This document shows, in pieces, positions 8,809-19,043 of a stretch of 64,000 nt of DNA (positions are counted from its first letter, which is position 1; each line of letters starts with the position of its first letter). The notes below the pieces were generated by a model that did not search any database, had not been told where the DNA came from, and worked only from the letters and a program-made list of their open reading frames with translations. The translations under genes and the position numbers were made by a program. The DNA is from JAKOUY01 sp037045185 (GTDB lineage: Bacteria; Actinomycetota; Acidimicrobiia; Acidimicrobiales; Ilumatobacteraceae). The DNA lies in the NCBI GenBank assembly GCA_037045185.1, contig JBAOHQ010000001.1, positions 1 to 64,000 on the forward strand, written 5' to 3'.

Positions 8809-9270
8809 CTAGTGGTTCGCCTTCCAGCGGGCCAGGGCCGAGGCGCTGCGCTGGCGGAGGTTCTCCGGCACGCGCTGCTCGTAGGCACTGGCAACCCCGC
8901 CGCCGGCACCATCGGCTGCGGCGGCGGGCGACCCGGATGCGCCGGTATCAGCCGCAGCGGTGTCGTCGAAGGTGGGCAGTTCGCGGCCGGGAATCCAGTA
9001 CTGGTACATGTCACGGACCACGTCGACCAGGCCGTCGCCAGTCACACCGCGGGCGAGCTGGATGTTGATGATGTTCCCGTAGACGTGAACACCGTCGACG
9101 TGGCCGGTGCCGATCAGCTTGCGGGCAACGAGGGCCGAGGGCTTGGTGCCAACGATCTCGTCGCCGGCCCGGAAGCGCTCGTGGCCCATGCCGGTGAAGT
9201 TCCGGTTGGCTTCGAATCGCAGCTCGCCGGGGCGGCTCGGCAAGGTGGTGATGGCGACCTGTTGACCCAT
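8809..9270 (-). CDS. Small protein with possible Nfu/NifU N-terminal-like domain
   Basis: A 153-residue soluble protein. Its first hundred residues contain LVARKLIGTGHVDGVHVYGN followed by IINIQLARG, which is reminiscent of the Nfu/NifU N-terminal domain (a strand-turn-strand unit ending in a VYGN/VxxN element). The C-terminal third is an Ala/Gly/Asp-rich linker followed by a basic tail. There is no CxxC iron-sulfur scaffold motif. Function is therefore unassigned. It lies just downstream of, and on the same strand as, the luciferase-like gene at 9292-10286, with a 21-base gap. Confidence 0.6.
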   Translation of the reverse strand: MGQQVAITTLPSRPGELRFEANRNFTGMGHERFRAGDEIVGTKPSALVARKLIGTGHVDGVHVYGNIINIQLARGVTGDGLVDVVRDMYQYWIPGRELPTFDDTAAADTGASGSPAAAADGAGGGVASAYEQRVPENLRQRSASALARWKANH

Positions 9271-9291
9271 GCGGCCAGCGTAGTTGGCGGG

Positions 9292-10286
9292 TCAGCCGGC
9301 GAAGGCGTCGATCATCGCCTGGACGTCGCCGAGCGGATACAGGATCGGGCAGGTGCAGCCGTGGTCGATGTAGTCCTGGACCCGGGCCCTGGCCTCGGCC
9401 GGCGTGCCCGACGCGGTCAGCATCTGGACGATCTCGTCGGGGACCAGCTTGCTGGCCGCCTCGACCTGCTCGTGGGTCGCCGGCCAGGTGAGGACCTCGC
9501 CCACCCGGTCCAGCAGTGACTGGGGTACGCCGCTGGCCTTCATGATGTGCGGCTGCTGACCGAGGTACTGGGTGACCATCATCCTGGCCATGTCCAGCGC
9601 GGTCTGGCGGTCCTCGTGGACGCTGCACACCACCAACTGCGGCCGGTCGATGTCGTCCATGCTGCGCCCGGCGTGCTCGGCGCCGACGCTGCAGGGCCTC
9701 CATCGCCTGGGCGTTGTAGTCGGGCGAGACCAGGTAGTTCAGCACCGCCCCGTCGGCGATCTCCCCGGTGAGCTCCATCATCTGCATCCCGGTGGCGCCG
9801 ATGTAGATCGGCACGTCCTTCGGCCGGCGCTCCTGATACACGTAGTCCAACTCGACGCCGTCAAGGTGCACGTAGGCGCCGTCGAAGCTGACGGTCTCGT
9901 TGTGCAGCAGGGCGCGCACCGCGGTGACGATCTCACGCATGACGGTGAGCGGGCGGGCCCGGTTGATGCCCACCTTGTGCGCCAGCGGGTCCCACCAGGC
10001 ACCCGATGCCGAGGATCACCCGGCCGGGGGCCAGGTCGTCGAGCGTGGAGAACGTGGCCGCCAGGCGGGCCGGGTTGCGGCTCCAGCAGTCCACCACGCC
10101 CGAGCCCACCTTGATCCGCTCCGTGCAACTGGCGAAGGCCGCCATCGGCACGGTGGCCTCACGCACCAGCCGGCTCTCGGCCTGCCACACGGCGTGGAAC
10201 CCCTTGGCCTCGGCGTACTGGGCGAAGGCCATGCCCTCACGGATGCTGTGGGCGTCCTGCAGGTAGATGGCGACCGGCGTGTCCAT
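9292..10286 (-). CDS. LLM-class F420-type oxidoreductase (two frame breaks)
   Basis: Three consecutive reading frames together make one luciferase-like protein of about 330 residues. The first, from ATG 10286, begins VAIYLQDAHSIREGMAFAQY and reaches LDDLAPGRVILGIG; the second has the VGINRARPLTVMREIVTAVRA segment and ERRPKDVPIYIGATGMQMME; the third ends the barrel with MDDIDRPQLVVCSVHED onward. One extra base near 10003-10007 and another near 9684-9688 account for both breaks. The sequence resembles the MSMEG-type F420-dependent reductases common in actinobacteria. Substrate unknown. Repeated hairpins lie just upstream at 10384-10499. Confidence 0.8.
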
Positions 10287-10383
10287 GGCCCGGGATCGTA
10301 CCCGCTGTACGTTTTGTCAACCGCGACGCACCCCCCACCCACCCGGCCCAACCACCCGGCCCGGCCCCCACCGCCCACGCCTT

Positions 10384-10499
10384 GCGAGATCGCTTGGGCG
10401 CGATTCCCTCGCATCCTCGAAGTTTTCGCGCCCATGCGGCCGGCTGCGGGATTGCTTGGGCGCGATTCCCTCGGATACCCGAAGTTCTCGCGCCCATGC
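10384..10499. repeat. Two tandem copies of a 54-base hairpin element
   Basis: Units 10384-10437 and 10446-10499 match at 48 of 54 positions, with a period of 62. Each contains the inverted pair TGGGCGCGA / TCGCGCCCA (10395-10403 with 10426-10434; 10457-10465 with 10488-10496), so each can form a nine-base-pair stem around a 22-base loop. They sit in the 215-base gap between two same-strand genes, the amidohydrolase and the luciferase-like gene. The arrangement looks like a bacterial REP/BIME-type intergenic repeat; a role as terminator or mRNA stabiliser is inference. Confidence 0.75.
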
Positions 10500-10501
10500 A
10501 G

Positions 10502-11543
10502 TCAGAGGCGGGCGAAGAGGCGGGCGGCCTGCTCGGCGGCCTTGGCGCGGATCTCGGCGGGGTCGACGCGGGTGGGAACGCCGTCGCGCAGGATCTGCTC
10601 GCCGGTGTCGAGCACCACGTCGAGGGCACGCACGCCCGGGGTGAAGGCCACATGCCAGGCGCTGGCGGCGTGCGGGTAGTTCCACGTGACCCGGTCATGG
10701 CGGGCCTCGGGGAACAGGGCGTAACCGTTGTCCAGCCAGTGCCACACGGTGTCGGGCGAGGCGCCGATGTCGTCCTCGCGCAGGCGGACGTAGGCCAAGC
10801 GGGCCTCCTCGAGCATGTCGGCGCCGATGCCGTCGGTGCCGAGGACGCACGCGGTTCTGGCGGCCGGCCGGCCGGGCGTAACCCACCGAGTTGTTCATGT
10901 TGCTGCGCGGGTTGTGGGCGATGGTGCCGGGTAGATCACGGTCGAGGTACACGCAGTGCACCAACCACCACTCGTCGGCGGCCAGGCCAGCCAGGCGGGC
11001 GCCAGCGTCGGCATCGTCGGGGCCTTCGGCCACGTGGATGTGCACGCCAACGCCGGCATCGGCCGCCAGCCCGGCTGCGGCCGCGAGGGTCTCGTCGGTG
11101 CAGGTGAACGCGGCATGGACACCCACCATTCCCCGCCCGCCACCGGCCAGGAACCGCTCGTTCTCGGCCAGCCCGCGCCGGGCGCCGTCGGCGCCGTGAC
11201 GGTCGGTGACCCCATAGGCCAGGTTGGTGCGCACGCCCACCTCGGCACAGGCATCGGCGATGATCGACAGGCTGCCCTCAATGCACGACGGCGACTCATG
11301 GTGATCGACGATGGCCGTGGTGCCGCACAGCAGCGCCTCCATCGCCCCCAGCATCGCCGACCAGCGAATCATCTCGGCGTCGAGGGCCACATCGAGCCGC
11401 CACCAGATCTGCTGGAGGATCTCCAGGAACGTCGCCGGCGGTCGCGGCGGGGCGGGCATACCGCGGGCCAGCGCCGAATACAGGTGATGATGAGCGCAGA
11501 CCATCCCGGGGGTCACGCCCGCCGAACTCGCCTGCCCGTCCAT
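10502..11543 (-). CDS. Amidohydrolase of the SsnA/chlorohydrolase type (frame break near 10865)
   Basis: A metal-dependent amidohydrolase of about 346 residues after correcting one extra base in the GGCCGGCCGGCC run near 10865. The first frame holds VTPGMVCAHHHLYSALARGM with the HxH metal site, GTTAIVDHHESP, and VGVHIHVAEGPDD with the third metal His; the second frame holds the C-terminal composite domain, WHVAFTPGVRALDVVLDTGE. The catalytic core is like cytosine deaminase, SsnA and TrzA proteins. It lacks the usual N-terminal beta-sandwich of about 50-60 residues because the start at 11543 lies only 26 bases from the divergent MOSC gene. Purine or guanidine deamination is possible given the neighbouring molybdenum hydroxylase. 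Confidence 0.75.
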
Positions 11544-11569
11544 GGGCCCGAAGCCTACGATGCCGGGCG

Positions 11570-12286
11570 ATGCTGACCATCGGCCCGTACCGCTTCTCCG
11601 ACCGCGACATCGAGCGCCTCACGGCGGACGGCCCGGAGATCCTCGCCCAGTACGCGATGGGTCGCGATCCGCAGGTGCTGCGCCCGCTCGTCGCCCACTT
11701 CGGCGGTGGGCGCGCTCCCGGCGGCGAGGGCCGGGCCCGGTTCCGGGCGATGTGGGAGGCGTGGCTGGCCCTCGGGCCGGCGCTGCGTGGGGCCGGGCAG
11801 TTGCCGGCCACGGCCACCGGGCGGGTGGACTCGCTGCACGTGTCCGACGGCGGGGTGCCCAAGCACCCGGTGCTGGCGGTGGAGGTGGGCTGGGCGGGCC
11901 CGCAGGGTGATCGCCAGGGGAACCGCACGCATCACGGCTCGCCTGCCCAGGCCCTGTGCCTGTGGAGCGCCGAGGTGATCGACGGGTTGCGCGCCGAGGG
12001 TCACCCGATCCACGCCGGAGCGGCGGGCGAGAACATCACCGTCAGCGGGCTGGCATGGGGCGAGGTGCGCCCCGGCGTGCGCCTGGCGGTGGGCTCGGTG
12101 GTGTGCGAGGTGATGTGCTTCGCCACCCCGTGCCGCCACCAGGCGCAGTGGTTCACCGACGGCGACTACTCGCGGATCCACGAGCACCGCGGCGGGATCC
12201 CGCGGGCTTACGCCGCAGTGCTGCAGCCGGGGAGGATCGCGGCGGGTGACCCGGTGGTCCTGGAACCCGGCGCGAACCACTCGTGA
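11570..12286 (+). CDS. MOSC domain protein
   Basis: A 238-residue protein. The first ~100 residues have no domain I recognise; the C-terminal part is a MOSC (molybdenum cofactor sulfurase C-terminal) domain with the HGSPAQALCLWSAEVIDGLR segment, GAAGENITVSGLAWGEVRPG and the conserved cysteine in FATPCRHQAQWF. MOSC domains bind molybdenum cofactor or move its sulfur. The gene lies between the amidohydrolase (divergent) and the xanthine-dehydrogenase-like enzyme (convergent), which needs a sulfurated molybdenum cofactor, so a supporting role is a sensible inference. Confidence 0.85.
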   Translation: MLTIGPYRFSDRDIERLTADGPEILAQYAMGRDPQVLRPLVAHFGGGRAPGGEGRARFRAMWEAWLALGPALRGAGQLPATATGRVDSLHVSDGGVPKHPVLAVEVGWAGPQGDRQGNRTHHGSPAQALCLWSAEVIDGLRAEGHPIHAGAAGENITVSGLAWGEVRPGVRLAVGSVVCEVMCFATPCRHQAQWFTDGDYSRIHEHRGGIPRAYAAVLQPGRIAAGDPVVLEPGANHS

Positions 12287-12317
12287 GCCACACGACACCG
12301 CCGGCTCGACGCCGCGC

Positions 12318-14907
12318 TCAGCCCTCTCCGTCGCCGCTGCCGGCGTTGCCGGCGCCCATCGGCAGGCGTGAGCGCCACCTGCCGTCCACCTGGCGGAGCG
12401 CTTCGGCGACGGCGCCCGCCGTGGGGACCAGGCCGATCTCGCCGACGCCCTTGATCCCGTAGGCCGAGCGCGGCTGGGGCACCTCCACCAGCTCCACCTC
12501 GATGGCCGGGACGTCCTTGGGCCGAAGGATCCCGAGCGAGCGCAGGGTCATGTTCGTCGGGTAGCCACGCTCGTCGCTCGGGAAGTCCTCGGTCAGGGCG
12601 TAGCCGAGGCCCATGTGCACGCTGCCTTCGATCTGGCCCTCGCACAACCGCGGGTTCACCGCCCGGCCGACGTCGTGGATCGGCCACCACCTTCTCGATC
12701 GCCCCGCTCTGCCGGTCGGCGATGGCCACCTGCACGGCGTAGCCGAACGCGGCATGGATGGTGGGGTTCGGGAAGGCCGGATCGCCGAGCTTCTGCGTCC
12801 AGTCCACGACGTGCTCTGCGTAGTGGTCCACGTCGGCCGCGCAACCGGCGGCCGCGGCGACGGCGCAGGCCTTCTGCACGCTGGCCGCCACCATCAGCGT
12901 CCCTCGGCTTCCCGTGGTCTGGCCGAAGCCCAGCTCGCGAGTGGTGTCGACGATGACCTCGATGCGCGCCGGATCGATGCCCAGTTCCTCGACGGCCACC
13001 TGCATGGCCACCGTGTGCACGCCCTGGCCCATCTCGGTGAACCCGTGGCGGACCTCCACGGCGCCGTCGGTGCTGCGGAAGCGGACCACCGCGCCGCAAC
13101 CCTCACGCAGGCCATTGCCGAGCCCGCTGTTCTTCAACCCGAGCCCGATCCCCACCGCCTTGCCGGCGGCCACCGCAGCGTCGACGTGGCGCTTGGCCCG
13201 GTCCAGGCACGCCTCGGCGCCCGCCGCGCCGTCGTCCATGATCTGCCCGGGCCCCCAGACCTCCCCGGGGTGGATGACGTTGCGCTTGCGCATCTCCCAG
13301 CCGGTGAGCCCGCAGGCCGCGGCCAGCCGATCGACCACCCCCTCCATGGCGAACTGGGCCTGGTTGGCGCCGAACCCGCGGAAGGCGCCGCACACGGGGT
13401 TGTTGGTGCGCACCGCGGTGCAGGAGACATCGATGTTCGGCACCCGGTAGGGCCCGGAGGCGTGACCGGCGGCGCGCTCGAGGACCTTCATCCCCACGCT
13501 GGCGTAGGCCCCCGAGTCACCGATGCCGCGCACCCGCAGCGCGGTGAGCCGACCCTCGGCATCACACCCGGCCCAGTACTCGAGGCGGATCGGGTGGCGC
13601 TTGGCGTGGATCAGGAAGCTCTGCTCCCGCGACAGCGTGCACTTGACCGGGCGGCGCAACAGCCAGGCGGCCAGCGCGGTCTGGCCCTGGTTGCTCATGT
13701 CCTCCTTGCCGCCGAAGGCCCCGCCGTTGCTGACCAGCTCCACCGAGACCTGGTCGTGGCCAATCGCCAGCAGGGCGGCGATCTGGTTACGGTCGTCCCA
13801 CACGCCCTGGCCGCCCGAGTAGACGTGCAGGCCGCCGTCGTCACGGATCACGGCGAGGGTGCTCTCCGGTTCGAGGAAGGCGTGCTCGATGCGTTGGGTC
13901 TGGAAGACCTCGTGCACCGTGTGGGCGCTGGCGGCCAGGGCCGCGTCGACGTCGCCGCGGGCGTACTGGCTGACGGACAGCACATTGCCGGTCGTGCCGT
14001 AGACGGCGATCTCCGGGTCGTCGATGGCGGCAACGGGGTCGGTGATCGGGCGGTGGACGTCATAGTCGACCTCGATCAGCGCGGTGGCCTCCCTGGCCTG
14101 CTGGCGGGTCTCGGCCACCACGATGGCCAGCACGTCGCCGGCGTAGCTGGTGTCCTGGCCCTCACCGATGAACACCGGCCAGTCCGAGTAGATGATCCCG
14201 ACGTACTGCGTGCCGGGGATGTCGGCGGCGGTGTACACGGCCACGACGCCGGGCGCGGCCAGCGCCTGAGAGGTGTCGATCCGCAACACGGTCGCCCTGG
14301 CGTGGTCGGTCAGGCGCAAGGCGCCGTGCAGCATCCCCTCGACGCGCAGGTCGTCGACGTAGCCGCGGTCACCCAGTGCCAGGGCCGCGGCCTCGAACTT
14401 GACGCCGCTGGAGCCGATGCCGCCGGGCAGCGCCGGGTCCACCTCGGCACCCGTGGCGACGGCCTCGATGGCGTCGAGGATCTTGACGTAGCCGGTGCAG
14501 CGGCACAGGTGGGCGCCGAGGTGGCGGGCCATGTCGTCGCGCTCCAACCCAGCGCCCTTCCGGTCGACCTGCGACTTGGCGCGCATCACGATGCCGGGGA
14601 TGCAGAACCCGCACTGCAGCCCGCCGCAGGCGGCGAAGGCGTCGGCGTACCGTTGCCGTTCGGACTCGTCGACACCGTCCAGCGTGGTGACGCTGCGCCC
14701 GGCCACCTTGTCGAGCGGGTAGGTGCAACTGATCTGCGCCTTGCCGTCGATCATCACCGTGCAGCACCCGCACTGGCCCTGGGGCGAGCATCCGTCCTTG
14801 GCCGAGGTGACACCCAGTTCCTCGCGCAGCGCCGCCAGCAGATGGGGATGGCGTTGGGTCACCGTGACCGGCCGGCCGTTGAGTTCGAATGCAACCGTCA
14901 CGCGCAC
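12318..14907 (-). CDS. Xanthine dehydrogenase-like molybdenum hydroxylase, Fe-S and Mo domains fused (frame break near 12681)
   Basis: A protein of about 862 residues. Residues 1-160 form the two [2Fe-2S] domains: C40, C46, C49 and C61 in the plant-type cluster (DGCSPQGQCGCCTVMIDG), then LQCGFCIPG and LCRCTGY for the second cluster. The rest is the molybdopterin-binding large subunit, with FGGKEDMSNQGQTALAAWLL, GAFRGFGANQAQFAMEG and the catalytic Glu in KGVGEIGLVPTAGAVAEAL. One extra base near 12681 separates IEKVVA from HDVGRAVNPRLCEGQ. The domain order matches the selenium-dependent xanthine dehydrogenase-like group, which lacks the FAD subunit in the same chain; none is adjacent here. Purine or N-heterocycle hydroxylation is likely. 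Confidence 0.88.
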
Positions 14908-14996
14908 CTCCGTTAGGTTTACATTCTGTCAAAGTCCACGTGGGTCGGCTGCACCGATCCCACGGTCGACCCCGCCTCGAGCCAGTGCCAGCATCA

Positions 14997-16405
14997 ATGA
15001 CCCACCGACGACCGGCAAGAACCAAGGATTCGCCGACATGGCCGCGCCGCCAGTTCCTGGCCACCCTCGCCGGGATGGCCCTGCTTCCCGTGGCTGGTCG
15101 TCGGCCAGTTCGGCGGCGGCGCGGCTGACCGCGTCGTCGTCATCGGCGCCGGAGTGTCGGGCTTGGCCGCCGGCGCGGCGCTGCAGGCTGCCGGGTTCGG
15201 CGTCACCGTCGTCGAAGCCAGGACGCGCGATCGGCGGGCGGATCCACACCAGCTCCGCCTGGCCGGATCTGCCCATCGACCTCGGCGCGTCGTGGATCCA
15301 CGGGGTGGATGGCAATCCCGTCACGGAGCTGGCGACCCAGGCCGGCGTCCGGTTGGTACCGACCAGCTACGACAGCAGCGAGCTGCACATCGACCCAGCG
15401 CTGTCCGCGGCAGGCGTGGCAGATGCCGGCGAGGACGACGCCGAGGCGCTCTTCGAACGGGCGATCGCAGCGGCGAACAACCTCGACGCCGACGTCTCCA
15501 TCGCCGATGCCCTCGCCGCGGTCGCCCCACCAGCGTCGCTGAGCGTCGCCCAACGGGCCCAGCTCGACTTCTTCGTCAGCGCCAACTACGAGCAGGAGTA
15601 TTCGGGGAGCGCGCGGACGATGTCGGCCTGGACGATCGACGACAACGAGGAGTTCGCCGGGGGTGACGCGCTGCTCTCGGGTGGTTACGCCCAGATCACC
15701 GAACTGCTCGGCCGCGGCCTGGACATCCGCCTCGGTCGGCGCGTCACGGAGGTGCGCTGGTCCGACCGCAACGCCTCGGTGGTGCTCGGCGACGGGACGG
15801 TCCTGGAGGCCTCCGACGTCATCGTGACGGTGCCGCTCGGCGTGCTCAAGACCAACGCGATCACGTTCGACCCACCGTTGCCAGAGCCGGTCCGTCGGGC
15901 TGTCGACCGCCTGGGGATGGGTCTTCTGAACAAGCACTGGCTGCGTTTCGACACGGTGCGGTGGCCCAGTGACATCGATTGGCACGAGTACCTGGGTCCC
16001 TCGACGCGCTGGTCGGAATGGGTCAGCCTGGCCACCATCGGCGCGCCGGTACTTCTGGTCTTCAGTGCTGCCGACGCTGCTGACGAGATCGAACGGCTGG
16101 AGGACCGGGCCATCGTCGCCGAGGCCATGGCCGTGGCGCGCACGATGTTCGGCGCCGACCTCCCCGATCCGGTGGCGACGCAGATCACCCGATGGCGGTC
16201 GGACCCGCTGGCGCTGGGTTCCTACTCGTTCAACGCCGTCGGCTCGTCCAACGCTGATCGACGGGCGCTGGCGCGGGGGACGGGACTGTCGTTGCACTTC
16301 GCCGGGGAGGCGGCGAGCCAGCGGTACCCGGGTACGGTGCACGGCGCCCTGCTCAGCGGGCGCCAGGCCGCGGCCCGGCTGATCACCGAAAGGCAACGAC
16401 GATGA
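14997..16405 (+). CDS. Tat-exported FAD amine oxidase (two frame breaks)
   Basis: A flavin amine oxidase of about 468 residues. From ATG 14997 the first frame gives a twin-arginine signal, PRRQFLATLAGMALLPVAG. A second frame (around 15122-15222) gives the FAD-binding strand DRVVVIGAGVSGLAAGAALQ. The third continues GGRIHTSSAWPDLPIDLGAS and WIHG to the C-terminal FAGEAASQRYPGTVHGALLS. Each change of frame is explained by one extra base, near 15090-15120 and near 15222. The fold is that of monoamine/polyamine oxidases and LSD1-like proteins; the substrate is not predictable. The Tat signal implies export after cofactor loading. The next gene overlaps its stop by ATGA. Confidence 0.85.
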
Positions 16406-16731
16406 CCGAACCCCCGCCACCTCGCGACATCACCCCGCTGCGCCAACCGATGGTCACCTCGCTGGGCATCATCATGGGGTTTCTGCTCAACTTCCTCGCA
16501 ACGTGGGCCACCGAGGACGACGGCGGCGAGACCGTGTCCACGGTGGCGGACTACGCCGTTGCCATCGCCCTCCTGACGGCCATCGCACTGATGTGCGTCG
16601 TGCTGTTCCGGCTCCTCGACGTTCGCCCTCCCGACGCCGTGCACGAGGCCCGCTACCACGTCACGTTCCGCCTCTACGTACTGGCGATCGTCACCGCATT
16701 CAGCGGCTTGGCACTAGCGCTGTTCGTCTGA
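16402..16731 (+). CDS. Small three-helix membrane protein
   Basis: A 109-residue protein with three hydrophobic segments: about residues 18-35 (SLGIIMGFLLNFLATW), 49-70 (VADYAVAIALLTAIALMCVV) and 88-108 (LYVLAIVTAFSGLALALFV). I recognise no family. It starts inside the stop codon of the amine oxidase (ATGA overlap), so the two proteins are translationally coupled; a membrane partner for the exported oxidase is possible but is inference only. Confidence 0.75.
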   Translation: MTEPPPPRDITPLRQPMVTSLGIIMGFLLNFLATWATEDDGGETVSTVADYAVAIALLTAIALMCVVLFRLLDVRPPDAVHEARYHVTFRLYVLAIVTAFSGLALALFV

Positions 16732-16775
16732 CCACCGCCGGACGGCGCCGTGGCGCACCCGGGGCGCATCGGTGA

Positions 16776-17708
16776 TCACTCGACGATGACGCCGCGCTGG
16801 GCGGTGATCCGCCCGTAGACCTCGGGGCGGCGGTAGCGGTCGAAGTCGAACAGCGTCCCGGTGTAGCGCCGGCACCAGTCGAGATCGCAGCGGGCGACGA
16901 TGACCTCGTCGCCGGTGGTCAGTGCCTGGGCCACGATCTGGCCGCTGGGGGCGACGATCATCGACTGGCCCAGCGAGTCGACACCCTCCTCCACGCCACC
17001 CTTGGCCACCCCCACCACCCACGTGCCGTTCTGGTAGGCGCCGGACTGCATGACCAGGGCGTTGTGGAACCCCTGGAGGATGTCCTGGCTGGGGTCGGGG
17101 ACGTAGTGGATCGGCGTGTTGTACCCGCACAGGATGAGCTCGACGCCCTGCAACCCCATCACCCGGTAGCTCTCCGGCCACCGCCGGTCGTTGCAGATCA
17201 TCATCCCGACGCGGGCGCCGAAGGCCTGCCAGACGCCGAAGCCCTCGGGCGACGGCTCGAAGTAGTAGCGCTCGGCGTGCTGGAACGGGCGGCCCGGTTC
17301 GTGGTGCTCGTGACCGGGGATGTGGGTCTTCTTGTAGGTGGCAACGACGGAGCCGTCGCGCTCGACCAGGGTCTGCACGTTCCAGCGCCGACCGTCGTCG
17401 CCGAGCAGGGCGTAGCCCAAGCAGAAGCCGATGCCCAGGCGGGCGGCCTCGTCGAACAGCGGCTGAGTGGCCTCGTTCGGCATCGATCGCTCGTACCAGT
17501 GATCGGCCTCGGAGATGTCGTCGACGAACCACCGAGGAAAGAAGGTGGTCAGCGCCAGCTCGGGGTACACCACCAGTTGCGCGCCGCGCGCCGCGGCCTG
17601 GCGCAGCAGGGCGATCAGCCGCTCCACCACGTCGCCGCGAGTGTGGTCGCGCTGCACCGGGCCCATCTGGGCGGCGGCGACGACGACGGCTCGGGAAGAT
17701 TCTGGCAC
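16776..17708 (-). CDS. N-carbamoyl-D-amino acid hydrolase-like nitrilase
   Basis: A 310-residue carbon-nitrogen hydrolase with the complete catalytic triad: Glu50 in YPELALTTFFPRW, Lys127 in YKKTHIPGHEHHEPG and Cys172 in GMMICNDRRWPESY. These motifs and the length match N-carbamoyl-D-amino acid amidohydrolase (usual length about 304) better than other nitrilase branches. The enzyme hydrolyses N-carbamoyl amino acids to the amino acid, CO2 and ammonia, often after a hydantoinase. No hydantoinase gene is adjacent. It is divergent from the luciferase-like gene at 17816. Confidence 0.88.
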   Translation of the reverse strand: MPESSRAVVVAAAQMGPVQRDHTRGDVVERLIALLRQAAARGAQLVVYPELALTTFFPRWFVDDISEADHWYERSMPNEATQPLFDEAARLGIGFCLGYALLGDDGRRWNVQTLVERDGSVVATYKKTHIPGHEHHEPGRPFQHAERYYFEPSPEGFGVWQAFGARVGMMICNDRRWPESYRVMGLQGVELILCGYNTPIHYVPDPSQDILQGFHNALVMQSGAYQNGTWVVGVAKGGVEEGVDSLGQSMIVAPSGQIVAQALTTGDEVIVARCDLDWCRRYTGTLFDFDRYRRPEVYGRITAQRGVIVE

Positions 17709-17815
17709 CCCGTCATGATGTCACCCGCACGGGTCGCCACCGGGCGCACACACGTGTTAACGTTCTCCATTACTACCGTTGGTACTACCCACCTCACCCA
17801 CCCCAGGGAGTCCTC

Positions 17816-19033
17816 ATGGAATTCGGCGTCTTTCTCAACGGCTATCTGCCAGGCCCAGCAGCCCACGACACGAACTGCGAACACGCCGAACTGCTCGAGC
17901 AGTGCCGGTACGCCGTGTTCGCCGACAAGCACAACTGGAAGTACGCCTGGTTCGGCGAACACCACGCCCTCACCGAGTACAGCCACATGTCGGCGCCCGA
18001 GGTCTGCATGGGCTGGGTCGCCGCGCAGACCGAGCGCATCCACCTCGGCTCGGCGATCGTCAGCCTGCCGGCGATGAAGGAGCACCCGGTCCGCTACGCC
18101 GAGCGCGCCGCCACCCTCGACCACATGACCAATCAGCGCTACGAGTTCGGCACCGGCCGCGGCGCCGGCAGCCACGAGATGAAGACGTTCAACATCGTCG
18201 ACCCGCCCGAGACCAAGCTGATGTGGGACGAGATCGTCCGCGAGATCCCGCGCATGTGGGAGCAGAAGGACTACGACTTCGACGGCAAGTACTTCAAGGT
18301 GCCCACCCCGCACAACATCCTGCCCAAGCCCTACGGCGACGGTCACCCACCGATCTGGGTGGCGTGCGGCAACCCGCCCACCTTCGCCAAAGCCGGCGAG
18401 CTGGGGATCGGGGCGATCGCCTTCAACTTCGAGCCGATCTATGCGCTTCAGGGCCGCATCGACGCCTACAAGGAAGCCATCCAGTCACCCATCGAGCAGA
18501 TCGGTCAGTACAAGAACGACAACGTGATGATGACCAACAGCGTGTTCTGCATGGAGGACCGCGAACACGCCCGGGCGATCGCCAAGCGCGCCGGGATGGG
18601 CTACCTGGTCACGATGGTGAACCTGTACCACGACACGATGCCGAAGTCGCCCGACGCCCAGGTGTGGCCGGCGCCTCCGCCCACCTACGGCGTGGAACTG
18701 ACCGACGAGATGCTCGACGGGTTGATCGCCGGCGGGTACCTGCTGTGCGGCAACGCCGAGGAGGTTGCCCAGCAGGTAGAGGCCTACAAGAAGGTCGGCT
18801 GCGACCAGCTGGTCTTCGGCCTGCCCGTGGAGAGCATGCACGTCGACGAGGTCTACGAGATGATGGAGGTGTTCGGCGACCACGTCATCCCCGAGCACGA
18901 CACCGACCCGGAGCACCGCACCACGAAGTTCCGGCGCACCGCCAAGCCGGCGTTCCCCACGTTCCAGTACCCGGTGCAGGACTTCGACATCAAGGTGCTC
19001 CCCCCGATCGCCCAGATGCCCGTCCACAACTGA
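17816..19033 (+). CDS. LLM-class luciferase-like monooxygenase
   Basis: A 405-residue luciferase-like protein, longer than the single-barrel F420 reductases and closer to the bacterial-luciferase/alkanal-type group. Signatures are WKYAWFGEHHALTEYSHMSA near residue 45, RAATLDHMTNQRYEFGTGRG near residue 100 and GHPPIWVACGNPPTFAKAGE near 178. The start ATG 17816 is preceded by the Shine-Dalgarno-like AGGGAG. It is related to the gene at 20172 (shared EHHALT-Y-HMSAPE block), so the two are likely paralogues split by the repeat-flanked gene at 19165. Substrate unknown. Confidence 0.87.
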   Translation: MEFGVFLNGYLPGPAAHDTNCEHAELLEQCRYAVFADKHNWKYAWFGEHHALTEYSHMSAPEVCMGWVAAQTERIHLGSAIVSLPAMKEHPVRYAERAATLDHMTNQRYEFGTGRGAGSHEMKTFNIVDPPETKLMWDEIVREIPRMWEQKDYDFDGKYFKVPTPHNILPKPYGDGHPPIWVACGNPPTFAKAGELGIGAIAFNFEPIYALQGRIDAYKEAIQSPIEQIGQYKNDNVMMTNSVFCMEDREHARAIAKRAGMGYLVTMVNLYHDTMPKSPDAQVWPAPPPTYGVELTDEMLDGLIAGGYLLCGNAEEVAQQVEAYKKVGCDQLVFGLPVESMHVDEVYEMMEVFGDHVIPEHDTDPEHRTTKFRRTAKPAFPTFQYPVQDFDIKVLPPIAQMPVHN

Positions 19034-19043
19034 GGCGCCCCGC

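Noticed and set aside
12613..14916. A 767-residue plus-strand open frame
   Set aside because: Antisense shadow of the molybdenum hydroxylase gene.
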